64,000 bases of DNA from Strigops habroptila (Eukaryota; Chordata; Aves; Psittaciformes; Psittacidae). Location: contig NC_046358.1 in assembly GCF_004027225.2 (NCBI RefSeq), positions 65,801,028 to 65,865,027 on the forward strand, written 5' to 3'. Position numbers and translations under genes: made by a program. Shown piece by piece: positions 44,889 through 58,600 of the stretch (positions are counted from its first letter, which is position 1; every line of letters starts with the position of its first letter). The notes beneath the pieces were generated by a model that searched no databases, was not told the DNA's origin, and saw nothing but the letters and a program-made list of their open reading frames with translations.

Positions 44889-47800
44889 CAAATGCTAATG
44901 CAGGCCACAAAAACCAAAGAATGCCCAGCACACTCCCCCTCCCAACACAATGTATGACTTTATGGAAATCTGTGGAATTTCGGCTTTTACTGTATCCAAG
45001 CGACATGGTTTACAGTTTGCTGGATGCAGAAAAATTCCCTTCATTAAAAGCCAAAATAGTTGTTGCATGGGAGATTTAAGAAAGCAAAAGAAAAAAATAA
45101 AAAACAAAGGAAAGAACCAAGGCTTTAATAAAGAGGGAAATGTTTAAAGAGGCAGCATGTGCTCAAAAGTGGTAATAAAGTTCTTGGTTCTAAATATCCC
45201 TTTAAGAAATACAAAACCACAGCATTGCTCTGGAGCACCAACATGTGGAGCTGCCCCTTGGTCACTGAACTGGTAGGGGCTGTAATGCCAGTGTATTCCC
45301 ACACTTCAGAGGCATCCTGTTCATGCAAGTATTGATTATTTTCTACATGTATCTATGTGGTGCAATTCCTTAAATGTTGCTGTTGTGCCTTAATGATGCA
45401 CTTGTTCCCATGTAATTACGTCATTTGGTTCACTTCATTAAAATGAAGCTCAGTGTTTAAAAGTGGGAGAAGTTTTGACCCCGTCGGTCTAGAATTACTT
45501 AGTTTCGAGCTAAGCAATGTCACCACTCTTAGCTTAAGCCTCAGCCTTCAACAGGTTTTCAGAACCAACAGGTGAGGAGACATTAGGATAATTTTGGAAG
45601 GTCCTGAATTAATACAAAAGTGTGCGTGGGGAGGTGGGGAAATGGTTTGTGACTCAAGTCCTTTATAGCCTGAAGACAGCTTAGTCTTTCACACCAGTAA
45701 AGCTCTCCTGCTGTTCCAGCAAAGGATGCAAGAGAAAAGAGAATTGCCCCAAGCCAGATGACAGCTCACCTAGGTGCGAAAATCTCTGACCTTTGCTAAA
45801 CCTAAGCAAACTTAGATGATGTGCTTTTATTTCTTCTTGTGAGGTGCATATACACAGTGTGTGTGTGTCTTTCTCCAACCACACCCCTCAGGATGGCAAA
45901 AGAGACTGCTGCTGCCTTGTGGGTGATCGCATTCTGGTGCTACAGAGGTACAAGTCTCCTTGGTGTAGTTTTGTCTCAATGTCAAATAAGTCAATTCCTG
46001 CATGTTCTTATAGAGAGCAGAATTCAGATTTTTCTCTGTGGAGATTTACAGGCTGGTAAACCCACTGCTGTGAAACATCCAGACATCTATTACTTTTCCA
46101 CCCAGACCCCTCTTCCACCTGACAATGCAGATGGATCAGTCCTGGATGAAAGGGCTATGCGTCAGGCAAAGGCTCACAGATTTGGAAACTGATCTGCAAA
46201 GGCTCACAGATTTGGAAACTGATCTGCAAAGGCTGTGCTGGACACCTTCTCCTTCCTTAGGGGCCTTAGAACAGTGCTATCCCTCCTCACTTCAAAACCT
46301 GCATTATTTGCTGTTAGCAAACAGCAGTGGATGAATTTGAGATGAAGTTTATTTACCTTCTGAAGGATAAGGCCAAGGAGTGGTATTTCTGCCAACATCT
46401 CTACCCAGCAGCTTCTCTCCTACAGCAGAAGTGCAGCCTAACACCTGCAGCTGATGGGTCAGGGCCGGGTCGGCTCAGCCTTACAGCCACTGACAGCGAT
46501 TATCCCTAACCCAAAAAAGCATGAACTCTGAGGCCTTAGTCCTGTGAAAGTGAAAGCACGTTAAAGCTTGAAGGTAGGGATGTGCACTGGAGGCCCAGTG
46601 AGCTCCGATACCTTCAGCCCTTTGGGGCGTATGGAAATGGATGCTAAAATGCCCTGTTAGGCTCTGAATTCACATGTTTGCTAAAGCACATCCTAAATGA
46701 TTACACTGAGTGTCCAGAACACCAAATCATGTTGTCACATCACTATTTAATAAGGGACGCTTGTGTAAGTTCACTTCTTCAACTTGTTACAGAATTACAT
46801 TACACTTTTCCCATAAAGGCTTCAAATGAACCTTTCTGAGAGGAAAATCCACGTTTCCAGCTAAGAAGGAAAGTATGAGGCTTGGTTTTGCTTTCAAATT
46901 GCATATGTGTGTGTGAGTTTGTGTACAGTCTGCCTATAAAACAGTAGTCTCAATGCTTCTAAGACACATATAAGTTCCCGCTATACCTGATGTCACACAG
47001 TCTTTCACAGCAATAATTTAAATATTAAAACAGGTAAAATGTCTTCATCTTTGTATTGCCTCTGTTTCCTAAGAAGCATGTGTGGATATCACAGTTCAGA
47101 CAGCTCTGCTTTCCAAATTCCTCTAGGCTTAAAGTAGAAAAAAGAAGAGAAGATGGGCAGAATTCAGGTCCACACCCAGGCTCAAGGCCCATATCATGTA
47201 TTCCAAAAGAAAAAGGGGAAAAGAAGGACAATTTCTACCTTCATAGAAATTATTCTGCAATTGCACTGACATAGCAGCCATCTCAACTTGGCTGTGTTTC
47301 TATATCTCGAAACGGGTCTAGGTCCACCATTTAAAAATCAATTTACATATTTAGTAACTCCAGTAAAGAGATGGAAATGACCCTGAAAGATATTGCTCGT
47401 GAGCTTTTCTGCTGGAGGCAAATATTGTGCTGAGACCCCTTGATCTGGAAGGATGGGGAGTGGACTAGAAGAGGCACAGAGAAGTATATCGTTAGAAAAA
47501 AAATCCCTTTCACTATGTTTGCATGCTATGAGGACACGGTAAAAAAGCAACCCCACTTCGCAGCTCCCCCTTAGCATATGCCCCTTTTAATTATGATTAT
47601 TTTAGATGACAACTACCCCGTGATTTGCAGAAGGGACTCGTCTGAGGAAGCTTTCTCACGTTCACGTCTGGTTGCCTCTCTGTGTGAGCAGGGTCATGGG
47701 CCTGGGAGAAGAGGAGGCTGGAATGTGGCCCAGTGCTGGGGGCCCAAGCCCCGAATGGCCAGGGTCACTGGGAGACCTTCTCCATCCAGGTCTCTGTTGC

Positions 47801-48279
47801 CTGCACAACACACATACCCCCACACAAACTAGAGAGTCAGATGCACTCCTTTTCTGCTCTGTTTGCAGCTGGTCTATTTGATCTCTCCATGCCCAGGCTG
47901 TTTGCTGTTGTGAGTGTCTTGCCATGATCAAAACCTTATTATCTCAAGTGATGTTGTAGTGTTATATATTGGGAAAGGGCAGTGGAGTATAGCAGCAGGC
48001 AGCTACAATACTGGGCAAATAACAGAGACACCAACAACCTCTCTGCGGTGTGTTTGGATTGATTCAGTGGGACATCTGAACATCACTTGGCTTGTGATGG
48101 GTATGGACTTTTTCAACAGCTACTCCCTCTGCTGCTGGTGAGTTTGTGCAGTTGCACATCTCTCTGTAAAGCAGAGATCAGAGAGGACGTGACTGTGTCC
48201 CTCTGTGTGGATCCTGTAGGTATTCAGCAGCTTAGATGTTGCAATTCACACTTCCAGCTTGTGACCCTGCTGCTCGTAT
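44889..48279. other. Intergenic upstream of FGF4
   Basis: No gene or CR1 recognised. Contains a perfect 30-bp tandem duplication (46171-46230), a CTTCATTAAAATGAAG hairpin-like motif near 45433, and a CRE-like TACGTCAT near 45417. Confidence 0.4.
46171..46230. repeat. Perfect 30-bp tandem duplication
   Basis: The 30-bp unit starting GGCTCACAGATTTGGAAACT occurs twice head to tail without mismatch. Partial matches extend it (GCAAA before, GGCT after). Confidence 0.95.
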
Positions 48280-48600
48280 AGACTCATAGAATGGTTTAAG
48301 TTGGAAGGGACCATAAGATCACCTAGTTCAAACCCCCTGCTATGGGCATGGACACCCAGACCATGTTGCCCAAGGCTCTGTCCAAGCTGGCCTTGAACTC
48401 TGCCAGGGATGGGGCAGCCACAGTTTCTCTGGGCAACCTGTGCCAGGGCCTCGCCACTCTCACAGTAAAGAACTCCTTCCTTATATCTAACCTGAACTTC
48501 TCCTGTTTAAGTTTAAATCCATTACCCCTTGCCCTATCACTACAGTCCCTAATATACACCCACTGCTGCAGGGATGGGCCAAGGAGCTCCCACTGGAAGA
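48280..48600 (-). mobile_element. CR1 LINE 3' fragment
   Basis: The plus strand begins GACTCATAGAATGGTTTAAG and shows CCCCCTGCTATGGGCATGGA, CTGCCAGGGATGGGGCAGCC and GTTTAAGTTTAAATCCATTA. Confidence 0.92.
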
Positions 48601-50713
48601 GCAAGCCACAGATACTTAACTTTCTGCGTACTACATTCAGTGTCTCAGCAGCCTCTTTCTCAGCTTTTGTGCTTGATTTGTTTGTGTTATTGCTTTTGAG
48701 CTGTAAGATTGCTGTTCCTGCAACATCAGCTGAAAGTGAGGTGGAGGTGTGGTGACAGCAACTCTCTGGGAGACTGAGGCCATTACCCAAGCATGGCCAT
48801 TGTAAGCCATTTCCTTGTCCTGCTGGTACTTGTCACTGACATATGAACAGCTCTCAGGTGAAGACACACATCTGGACAACCTGTTAACCCTCCTCTTCTC
48901 TCCCTGTTTCTGCAGGCTGCAGCTTTGTTCCACGGTTTTCTTTCACCGTGCATTCCCCACCGCAAAAATTCCCAACCCTACTGTCACTACTGGTCTGTAT
49001 TTCCAGCAGTTTTCTGTGCTCCACTGGCTTTTGCTCTGTTATCAGCAATTTTTGCTGCACATGCTTGCAGCTGTCTACTATCCTCTCCTTTTTTCTGTAG
49101 CTGTTCTACTCTCCTCTCTCTCCTCAGGACAAGATGACAGGCTTACAGAAAGAAACACCCTTCATGGAAGTTACATTCATGGTAAAGGTTGACTAAACAA
49201 CACCCAGACCTTAACTGCAGGGCTGAAGAATGTGTCCAACGTGGTGGGTCTTCTGCAGTCACCTTTATGGTGCTGCTGCTTGCTTGAATGCATGAGCTAT
49301 GGCTGGCATGAAAATGAGCTTTGGGGAGCAATGTCATGAGAACCAGCTAAGCGAAGAGTTCTTTGCAGCCTTAAGTGGGATTTCTCTCTGATGTTGTGAT
49401 TAGTGTCAGTTCCTGAAGCCTAAGATGCTTTTCCGTGAGATGGTGGGACAAGTGGAGAATATGGAGGATCTGAGGATTCCTCAGGAATATCATTGGAGTT
49501 TGTATTGTTGACGAGCAGGACTCAGTGGGATGAGACAATGGAAATGTCTTGGGAAGTCATCAGTCAAGCCAGATGATTTTTGAGGGCAATCATGTCCCAG
49601 GGTCTTGTCATAGGCTCACGGCCCTCATCCTCATGAAGTTTGAATTAAAGTTTGGAAGGGAAGTCTGCTAAGAACCTAGGTAGAGAAATATGTTTAGAGG
49701 GCTTCAGTTATTAACGTAGGTCTTTTTTAGAGAATTCAGTTCCCAGCCAAGTTCATTCTTAGGCTAAAGCTCACATGCTTATACTTTCATGTTCATTGCT
49801 GACATTTCTGCATATGCTATTTTGTTCTTCCTTGTCCTGTATTCTTTTTACCTACTGAAATTATAAACACTTTAAAACTAAAAATATTCATTTTTTTCCT
49901 CTGTCAGATTATGGCCCTCATACTTTTGCTGATACACTACTTGACACTCTGCCAAACAAAACTGGTAAAAGGAAACATAGCAGAAAATTAGTTTTGAGAA
50001 TGGGATAAGTGTTTGTTAAGCTTATTTTTATTATTATTATTGTGGGAAATAGGAGCTTAAGTTAACTTTTTTGTGTGAGAATGTTTTAGCTGACTTTGAA
50101 TGTAGCATAGTCATTTTACATGAATCTGTTCAACATGTGGCCTCTCTTTTATGAATCATTTGTTACTGGTGGCTAAGGTGAAGAAAACTGGCTGTTGTAA
50201 GCATATGACGTGTATTGCTGAATTCTACAACTTCCCAGCAAAGCCCCACTTAAAATCTGTCAGAACATATCTGGACCTAGCTGTACAATTCCTAACCTCT
50301 CCAAGCATGTAGGAGACTAGCTTTTCCAGTTGACCTTTAGCGTCACAACCATGAAACAAACAGATGTCTCTTTCCCTTATTTACTCTTGGACTTTTTGTG
50401 GTGCTCATCACTGCAAGGTCTGAGTCCTCTGAGGAGGTAGTGGCCGTATGCTCAGAATACCTTCATGAGCTGTGTGTTGCTATCCTCCTTCCTAGCCCAC
50501 TGCTTGCTGTGACAGTGAGGGGCAGCTATGCTGCAGTGAGATGAGATGCCCTCACGTATGTCTGGGGTGGCAGAAGTTGAATCAAGACCAGAGATGCTGT
50601 TGATGAGCTGTGTGATCTGTCGGGGTTGAACAAGTACTGTGGTAGAGGATCTCAAAGCCTGGTTTAGGCAAGATGCTTTCCCAACATGGCACAGTACATA
50701 GAGAACCTACAAT
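48601..50713. other. Intergenic; nothing recognised except (ATT)n
   Basis: Unique sequence; a short (ATT)n tract lies near 50024-50040. Overlapping frames of 70-155 codons near 48323-49192 derive partly from the CR1 copy and otherwise show no family. Confidence 0.4.
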
Positions 50714-50806
50714 CGCAGAATCATAGAATGGTTTGGGTTGGAAAGGACCTTATGATCATCCAGTTCCAACCCCCTGGTGTGGACAGGGACACCTTCTACT
50801 AGAGCA
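50714..50806 (-). mobile_element. CR1 3'-end remnant
   Basis: The plus strand reads GCAGAATCATAGAATGGTTT, GGTTGGAAAGGACCTTATGA, then CCAACCCCCTGGTGTGGACA. About 90 bp long. Confidence 0.88.
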
Positions 50807-53391
50807 TGACTGACTCCCAAGGACAGGACAGCCGAATGAGTCTAGCAGGACCATGGCACTCACCTGCACCAAGAGACACAGCTGGGCTCCTTTGATTTTG
50901 GAGAAGCTTCTGCACCTTCTGGGTTGTGTAGAGTGGAGGCTGGAACACAGACATTCCGAAACGTCTCTGAATGCTCTTTCGTCATAACCACCTGTGGTAT
51001 TGGCAATGGCAGAGACTTTGCCTTGCACTCTGGCCCTGAAAACAGTTAAAACCCCATAGTTTAACAGAGAGTTCACTCAGACAAGCACCTAGTTCAGTAC
51101 TATGTTACTCCTGCTGAAGTCAGACAGAAACAACTGTACAGTGTGCAGGGTGAGTACTTGAAAAGTAAACTGGAGCCACAAGGTATACACAGATAACAGC
51201 TCTAGAGCTTGAAGGATTAACTGGCATGGAGGTTATCCATCAAATTCTGTGTTGCTTGAAGGCAGTGACAGCGCTAATATATTAAGTAAAATGTAATTTC
51301 TTCCCCTTCATGATATTTGGACAGAAAAGATGACAGATACGTAGCTAAGAAGCATATTGCAGAAGTGCATAAAACAGGTTATCTGTCAACAGACGTGTCA
51401 GTCATCTGTCATCAGACATGTCTAGATAATTTGTCTTCAGTTTTGACACATTTGTTATTCATTCTCTTTATGTTGTTTAATAGCAGGTCTTATAGATTAC
51501 AGTGGGAGCCAGTCCTCACTCTAAGTTTAGATCACACAAGATGTAAGTAAATAAGTTTTGAGGAACGATCCTTGCCCAGAAAACTCCCCTTGACACTGAG
51601 AAACCTGCAGTGATAGCATATTGCATTGCTTGATTTTTAGACTTAATCATTAATTCCTTTTTCCATTCAAGGCCCAGAGCAATTTTGTTTCAGTCCATCA
51701 TTTTAATATTACCTATTTCCCCTCTATCTTTCTCACTTCACTAATAAAGCTACAAGAGCTATAGTAACATCAGCATTTCAGGAACTAATACCTGCAGGTT
51801 AAAAAATAAACAAGCAAAAGAAAAAGAGAGTCTACTTATCTTCATTTTAATGATTCCAGGCATTGAGCATGTTTCTCACAGGGTCTACTTTGTGCCTGCA
51901 GATGAAAGAAGGAACAGGACTGGACAGTATTTTCAATGAAGCCACACAATCTCCTTAGGTCTCAGCAATGAACATTTGCTTTATGATTTTTCTTCCATTT
52001 CAAAAGATGTTTATGTTTGGACCAAGAGAACATAGAGTTTTCAGACTGCTCTGTGAGAAGTCCCTAGGAAGAGACTTCTTAGGAGCTTAGCTTAGATACT
52101 GACCTTGCTTAGGACTGCTTTTGGGTTTTAAGATGTGGAACAAGTTAAACATAAACTCGAAATTACCATTTTAAAGATTGCCTTGAGAAAAAAACAGTCT
52201 TCAACCGAACAGACAACGACAGAATGAAGACTTCAGTATTCTTAATAGTTTTCCAGGACTAAGCCATGATTCCCTCCATGAGTGGATCGAAAGCCACTTG
52301 GAGCTACACCAAGTCTCCTTCCTGAATATGCACATGCTGCAAACATAGAATGTAATAGTGTGGTCACCTAAAACCTGTTAGCTGTCAAATGCAAATAGAA
52401 CATGTCCCACAGACAACATTTTCACTTTGCTACTACCAACTGGAATAATGGGTAAATTATTATATGAGCTCAACCCTGTTCTCAGTCATTTCCAAATCAT
52501 TTTCTGAGATAAAAGGGATAAACCAAAAGAAGCCAAGCCTACAGAAAGTGTGATCCCTACCAGAGATATTATTTTGATGTTCAGATCACACCAATTCAGA
52601 ATGATTATTTTTATATGAATCTCCATGTACATTATTATTGATATTAATGGGAATAGAGGATGGACACGAGCTATCAGAATCAGGACAGTGGGATGGGAAT
52701 GATACATAACGAAGGGAAAACTCCCTGCTCAGGGAATTCAGACAGTGCTGTGTAGTCACTGCTATACTATTTGCCACATGCTATATACAGTCACAAAATA
52801 TTCCACTCAGTCAGAGACATGGCCAGAAAAAGCCCTGTGAACCCCAAAGTCTTACAGTCTTATAATAACCACTGAAGCACTCCCTCCACCACAAAAGGAG
52901 CACAGCGGAGCTGTTAGGACAAACTGTGTGTAATTTATCCCAGTATGTGAAGAACCAGGCAATATTGGAGGTGCTTGTTTCAGTACACTGATGTTTTTGG
53001 CTACCTTAATGAAACTTCCTAATGCTGGAATGAGGTATTATAAAATGATTTGGAGTTTTCAGGATATCCATTTTTTTCAGTGGCTAAAACAAAATTTGGG
53101 TACCAATATTTGGGTGAAAAAGGATTCTGTCATGAAAAGAAGTCCTTTCAAAATTAAACTTTCTTTCTCCCCCTGCCTTCCACTTTTTAACATGTAAGTT
53201 TATATTCCTGAGAGTTTATGGACCAGCATGCTAGGAGGCTACTTGTTACTTTAAGTTCAAATGCAGTATCTCAGAAAATTAAAAAACATTGGAGTCTTCA
53301 TGAGGGCTTCTGGATTGGAAGATAAAGGACATAATGATGATACAATAGTCGTTAAAGTAAAATGCCATTCCTATTACCTGCAACACAGTAC
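50807..53391. other. Intergenic; nothing recognised
   Basis: AT-rich unique sequence. No coding or repeat signal I can support; the longest frame (106 codons, minus, 50756-51076) begins within unique sequence and runs into the CR1 remnant. Confidence 0.35.
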
Positions 53392-53595
53392 ATAGAATGG
53401 TTTGTGTTGGAAACAACCTTAAAGCTCACCCAGTTCCAACCCCCTGCCATGGGCAGGGATGCCTTCCACTAGATCAGATTACTCCAAGCCCAGTCCAACC
53501 TGACCCTGAACACTGCCAGGGATGAAGCATTCACTACTTCTTCGGGTACCCTGTGCCAGCGCCTCCCCACCCTCACAGCAAAGAAATTCTTCATA
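53392..53595 (-). mobile_element. CR1 LINE 3' fragment
   Basis: The plus strand starts ATAGAATGGTTTGTGTTGG and shows CCCCCTGCCATGGGCAGGGA and CCTCCCCACCCTCACAGCAA. Confidence 0.9.
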
Positions 53596-53829
53596 TTTTC
53601 ATTTAGTCTTTATTGGCCAACACTAGCACAGCAACCTGGAAAACCAGTACCTATCTATTTGTGTATTTGTTTGAAGAGGAGGATGTTTGAAGAAGCCATA
53701 TCTTGTCCCACACAAGAGGAGTGACTGCAGAAGAAGGGGAGCTGAAGCTGCTTAAGACATTATGCCAGGACCTCCAGGAACTAGAGCACTGTGTCAAACC
53801 AGAGCTACACTTGAAGAGATCAGATCAGT

Positions 53830-54258
53830 CCTGAAGAACCTCTCCACATCTCTTATGAAGACAGGCTGAGAGAGCTGGGCGTGTTAAGCCTGGAGAGTAA
53901 AAGGCTCTGGGGAGACCTTAGAGCAACTTCCAGTGCCTAAAGGGCTGACAAGAAGGCTGTAGAGGGGCTTTGGATAAGGGCCTGCAGGGACAGGACAAGA
54001 GGGAATGGCTTTAACCTGACAGAGGGGAGATTGAGATGAGATCTTAGGAAGAAGTTCTTCCCTGTGAGGGTGCTGAGGCACTGGCACAGGTTGCCCAGAG
54101 AAGCTGTGGCTGCCCCATCCCTGGCAGTGTTCAAGGCCAGGTTGGACGGGGCTTGGAGAAACCTGATTTAGTAGAAGGTGTCCCTGCCTGTGGTAGGGGG
54201 TTGGAACTGGGTAAGCTTTAAGGTCATTTCCAACAGAAGCCATTTTAGGATTCTATGA
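53830..54258 (+). mobile_element. CR1 LINE 3' fragment
   Basis: The plus strand includes GAAGACAGGCTGAGAGAGCT, GGGCCTGCAGGGACAGGACA, TTTAACCTGACAGAGGGGAG and ends TTTTAGGATTCTATG. Near-identical over long stretches to the copy at 55318, in the same orientation. Confidence 0.93.
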
Positions 54259-55317
54259 AAACTCCCTCCTCTAGCTGCTTTGTGCAAGTGTAATCATAAT
54301 TCAGAATCATGGGAACAAATCTTGTACAGTATTGTAGGTTGTTATTTAACAACAGCAAATTGCCATTATTTTTCACTGAGCCTGAGGGTTGGTTTGCAAC
54401 CCATTCTCATGCTTCTTGGTGCTTTCAACTCAACATGAACACAGGCTGCAGAGCTAGTTCCTAAATACATCAGATCATGATTTGATGATGTTGGCAAAGC
54501 AGCTTCAGGAACTCTTCCCTTTCGGGACTGCAACAGTTTGTACCCAACGCCCTGCTGTGATACTCCCGCTCCTTCAGGGGCTTCAACGCTCCCATCACCA
54601 ACACCATGCTCATATATGATGAAGTTGCATATTACTATATATTAAGCTTCTGTGATAATTAGGGATAAGGGAAAGACATCCCCATTAGCTGTAGAGGGGA
54701 ACATACAGAACACCTTTGCTCACTAACCCTATACTGCTGGAGGAGCTGCTATACCTCAGCAGAGAGAGCTTATAAGAAATCAACCAGTCATGTTTAAACA
54801 GCAATTTGGAATCACCAAATACTAGCCAAATATAATATAACAACAGCAAGATATAAATATATTTATTGCTATTATTAGGAGTAGCAATAGTTACTATTAC
54901 CAGTTATTATTAGTTGTATTTTTGTGGTACCACTTAGGAATTCCCTTAGTAGACCAGAGTGCCATTGCAATCTGTGTGTAATGCTGTTACCATGACAGTT
55001 TTGCTCTATTTGCCAGTGTGTTTTGGCTAGAGAGCCAGCTGTTGAGTAGCTGCGCTCCAAGTTGCCGAGCAATAAATCCCAAATCAAATTCATGAACCAG
55101 ATTTCTGCTCCAAGTCTCAGTCTTGTGACTTGCTGTGTAGGCTGCTTTGCAACTCCACCTGACTTCATCAAGTCATGCTGCAAAAACACTACTGTCACTG
55201 AAACTGGTGGTTCCTAAGGCTGATTTTTGCAAATAAACATATGTTGCATGCTCATTCATACAGGTAAGCATGAGAGATGCTGCTGGTGAGACTGATAATG
55301 CAGAAAGTATTTGTTGC
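54259..55317. other. Intergenic between two similar CR1 copies
   Basis: AT-rich unique sequence, with ATTATTAG-type low-complexity sequence around 54830-54910. No gene recognised. Confidence 0.35.
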
Positions 55318-55697
55318 CTGTGAGGGAGCTGGAGAATAAAAGGTTCTGGGGAGACCTTCAAGCAGCTTCCAGTGCCTAAAGGAGCTGACAAGAAACCTGG
55401 AGAGAGACTTTGGACAAGGGTCTGTAGGGACAGGGCACGGAGGAATCGCTTTAACCTGACAGAGGGGAGATTTAGATGAGATCTTAGAAAGTTCTTCCCT
55501 GTGAGGGTGCTGAGGCACTGGCACAGGTTGCCCAGAGAAGCTGTGGCTGCCCCATCCCTGGCAGTGTTCAAGGCCAGGCTGGACGGGGCTCGGAGCAATG
55601 TGGTCTAGTGGAAGGTGTCCCTGCCTGTGGCAGGGGGTTGGAACTGGATAAGCTTTAAGGTGCCTTCCAATCAAAACCAGGCTGTGATTTTATGATT
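55318..55697 (+). mobile_element. CR1 LINE 3' fragment
   Basis: The plus strand has the same blocks as the copy at 53830 (GAGGGTGCTGAGGCACTGGC, AGAGAAGCTGTGGCTGCCCC), with a small deletion near 55490 and a diverged tail, GGCTGTGATTTTATGATTT. Confidence 0.92.
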
Positions 55698-58600
55698 TGT
55701 GAAAGGCTCTGAGGAAACAAAGGAAGATGAAAATGATTTCTTTGCAATACAAGAGAAAAAGCTTTTAGAAGAACATTATACTAAGAAAAAGGTATGTAAC
55801 TAAGCAGGATGACACTTGCGTTATGAAATGTCAGTGGTTTCTTATAGAGGAGATTTCGCTGACAGATTGTCAGTCTCAAGAGATCCACAAGTTATTGGCC
55901 TGGCTTTCAGCTTGGCCTTAAATGTACTGATGCTGCTAATTCTTCCAAGATGATACAGTCATTTGACTTTTTTTCCTTCTTGTAACAACAGGTGAAATTT
56001 GTCACTGCTCATAGTGAATTTCACTGTGGGATTCACTCACAAATGATGTTCCCCTTAAAATTTTCTTTGCCTTCTGGACAGAGGTACATGTTACCATATA
56101 CAGAGCAAAAGGTGCTTCAGAGGTGCATGGGGAGTTCTCAGGTGCTCACAAAGAGCCCAGTGATTTGGCTGCCGCAGGACCCTAGGTGACATAACCCTGT
56201 TGTCACCAGGATTGCAAGCCATTAGCATCTAAATGCTGTTGGGTAAAGCCACGGTATGTGAACTAATGGTCCCAAACCATTACCTACCAAGTTGAAATCC
56301 TAATCACAAAAGTGCTGTGGTTGTGATTTGCATCTCTCCAATGTGTGAGTTCAGCAACTTTTCCATCTGTCATTACCAGTAATCTCACTTTGTAGTCTTC
56401 CTAATACCTCTGTGTCACCAACATCCCCACTATGGGTGTTGTGTTTTCTAATGGTCCACTTAGCGCATTCAAAAGTCTTCCATGCTTACACTATTGTTTA
56501 ATTATGTCTTTAAGGGTTAAGATCTGATCAGTGTATGTACACCCTCTTCTGAAGTTAAACTGACTTTCCTTAAGCCTGCTATTCAGCTGTTGCCTGCTTT
56601 CTTGTTCACAGGCACTCAAGCAAATGTATTCTCAAACACAGCAAACAGGCTAATGCCTCTTGAGTTTTATATTCCTTCCTGTCACCTCCTTTTCTTTTTC
56701 TTCAGCTTGCTTTAATCACATCTGAATACCAGGGACAAGTTCTTCCGCAGCTTTAAAAAGCACTGCGAATACCTGATGCTGTCCCACAGGTGATACCTTT
56801 GCTGTCAGCAAAACCAGAAGTATGTGATGCTTCAGGACAGCCATCATCCATGTGTCACACAGAGGGCTGGATCCAAGGAGCAATGGTATCTATGGGGCCA
56901 CTAAACTCCTTGGTGGCTTTTGGTCTCGATCGTTGTATTTGACACCCCTGTTTGATTTTTTTATTTCTATTTAAAATTTCCCAGCATAGATTACCAATGC
57001 TTTTCTCAACAGGTTTCCACCCTTATTTCTATCTTGTCACCTGAAATCCTGAGTTTTCCTGTCTCCCTCTTCAATAGATCAACTTTTGAGAGATGAGACA
57101 TTCTGACAGGTTTCTGACTCTGTTCATATGGGGCAACATGAATTTGTGACCTACTGCATCTGTCACCTTCTAAAGCAGAGCTTCACACATATGTCTCTGA
57201 AAGGATCTATTTAGAAATAATGATGAATTGAAAGTACACCTGGAACTTGGTGTTAAGTCCTGATTTAATTCTTTATTCAGGTTCATCAACCTTTGCTCAG
57301 GATAATCACAAAATTGATCTGTCTCTTCACACTAAACTCTTTTTGTGTTAAGGGTACTTTTGTCCTTGATCAGAATTTATCTAATTAAAGATGTACCATA
57401 ATACACACAGGCAAAATACTGCATTTTAAATATGAGGATTCAAACTTATCTGTTCTGATCAAATGGAAATAGCAAACCTTAATTCCATCCTTTAGGCATC
57501 TTGGCGATAGCTTTCTGAGGATGCTCTCCATTGGTGGCCAAAGGCTCTCAAAACTTGCAGGAGCAGTGGCCAATCTCCAATCAGAGGCCGAAATTAAGTT
57601 AGGTCTTCTTGAGTCAGTCACTTCTCACCAAAAAGACCAATGCCACAGGCACTACAAGAAAAAGGTAATGAGGAAAACAAATATTGTTTTATTAATTCTC
57701 TTACATGTAAGCATCATCATGTGAGGCATCACACAAATGTGATCTGAACAGCTCATTAGCTTGGTTAGTGCTGCTATAAAATGGCCATGTTGCACATTTA
57801 TAACAAAGTAGTATGCTACCCTAAAGTTATTTACATCAATCAGAAAATAGTCACATCAGTATGAATGCCCCAGAATTGGTGACATTTTAGTTCTGCTAGA
57901 AGTCAGTGTAATGATTAGAGCTTCCAGCTCAGGTTCCAGGCAGACATCTTTCTTCCATTGCATTTTTCTCTGTTCCTTCTGTGCCAACTCTTATAAAACA
58001 AGATACCACAGGATTTAATTCTAAAAATCTAATATTACTGCCTTGTGGTGAACTGAATACGACAGATTCCTTCTTGATCATACTGTCTCATGGGATTCCT
58101 GTGCAGTAACAGAATCTCCTGGGATTCCTGCCTGGTAATCATATCTGGCTGGACTTTGGTAGTATTTCTCCCATTGGATAACCCCAGCCTCACCAAATAA
58201 GCAGTCATAAACCTTATGCTCTCGTTATTTTACACTAAATTTATTTTACTAATGTCAGACCCTGCCTACTTAAATCAGTGTTTTTGGTTGGTTGTTTTTT
58301 CCCCTCATTGATTTTCACTAAGTTAGAATCAGGGCTCCAAGAGAAAAGAATATTGTGGAATATTTTGATTGACAAAAATAACATTAACATTAAGAAATAC
58401 TGTAAAAGTAGCAATAATAGAAATATTTCACAGTTGGTTATCTACATACTCTTATTCAGCTCCTGCAGAACTGGCACTTAGTCTTTAACAATACATGGAC
58501 TAGAAAGGTTTTTGTTGGACTGAAAGTGAGATATTTTAACAGTTCTTCCTCTTCATGCCAGTGAGAGAAATCACAGCTAAACATTTTCGAAAGGAATATA

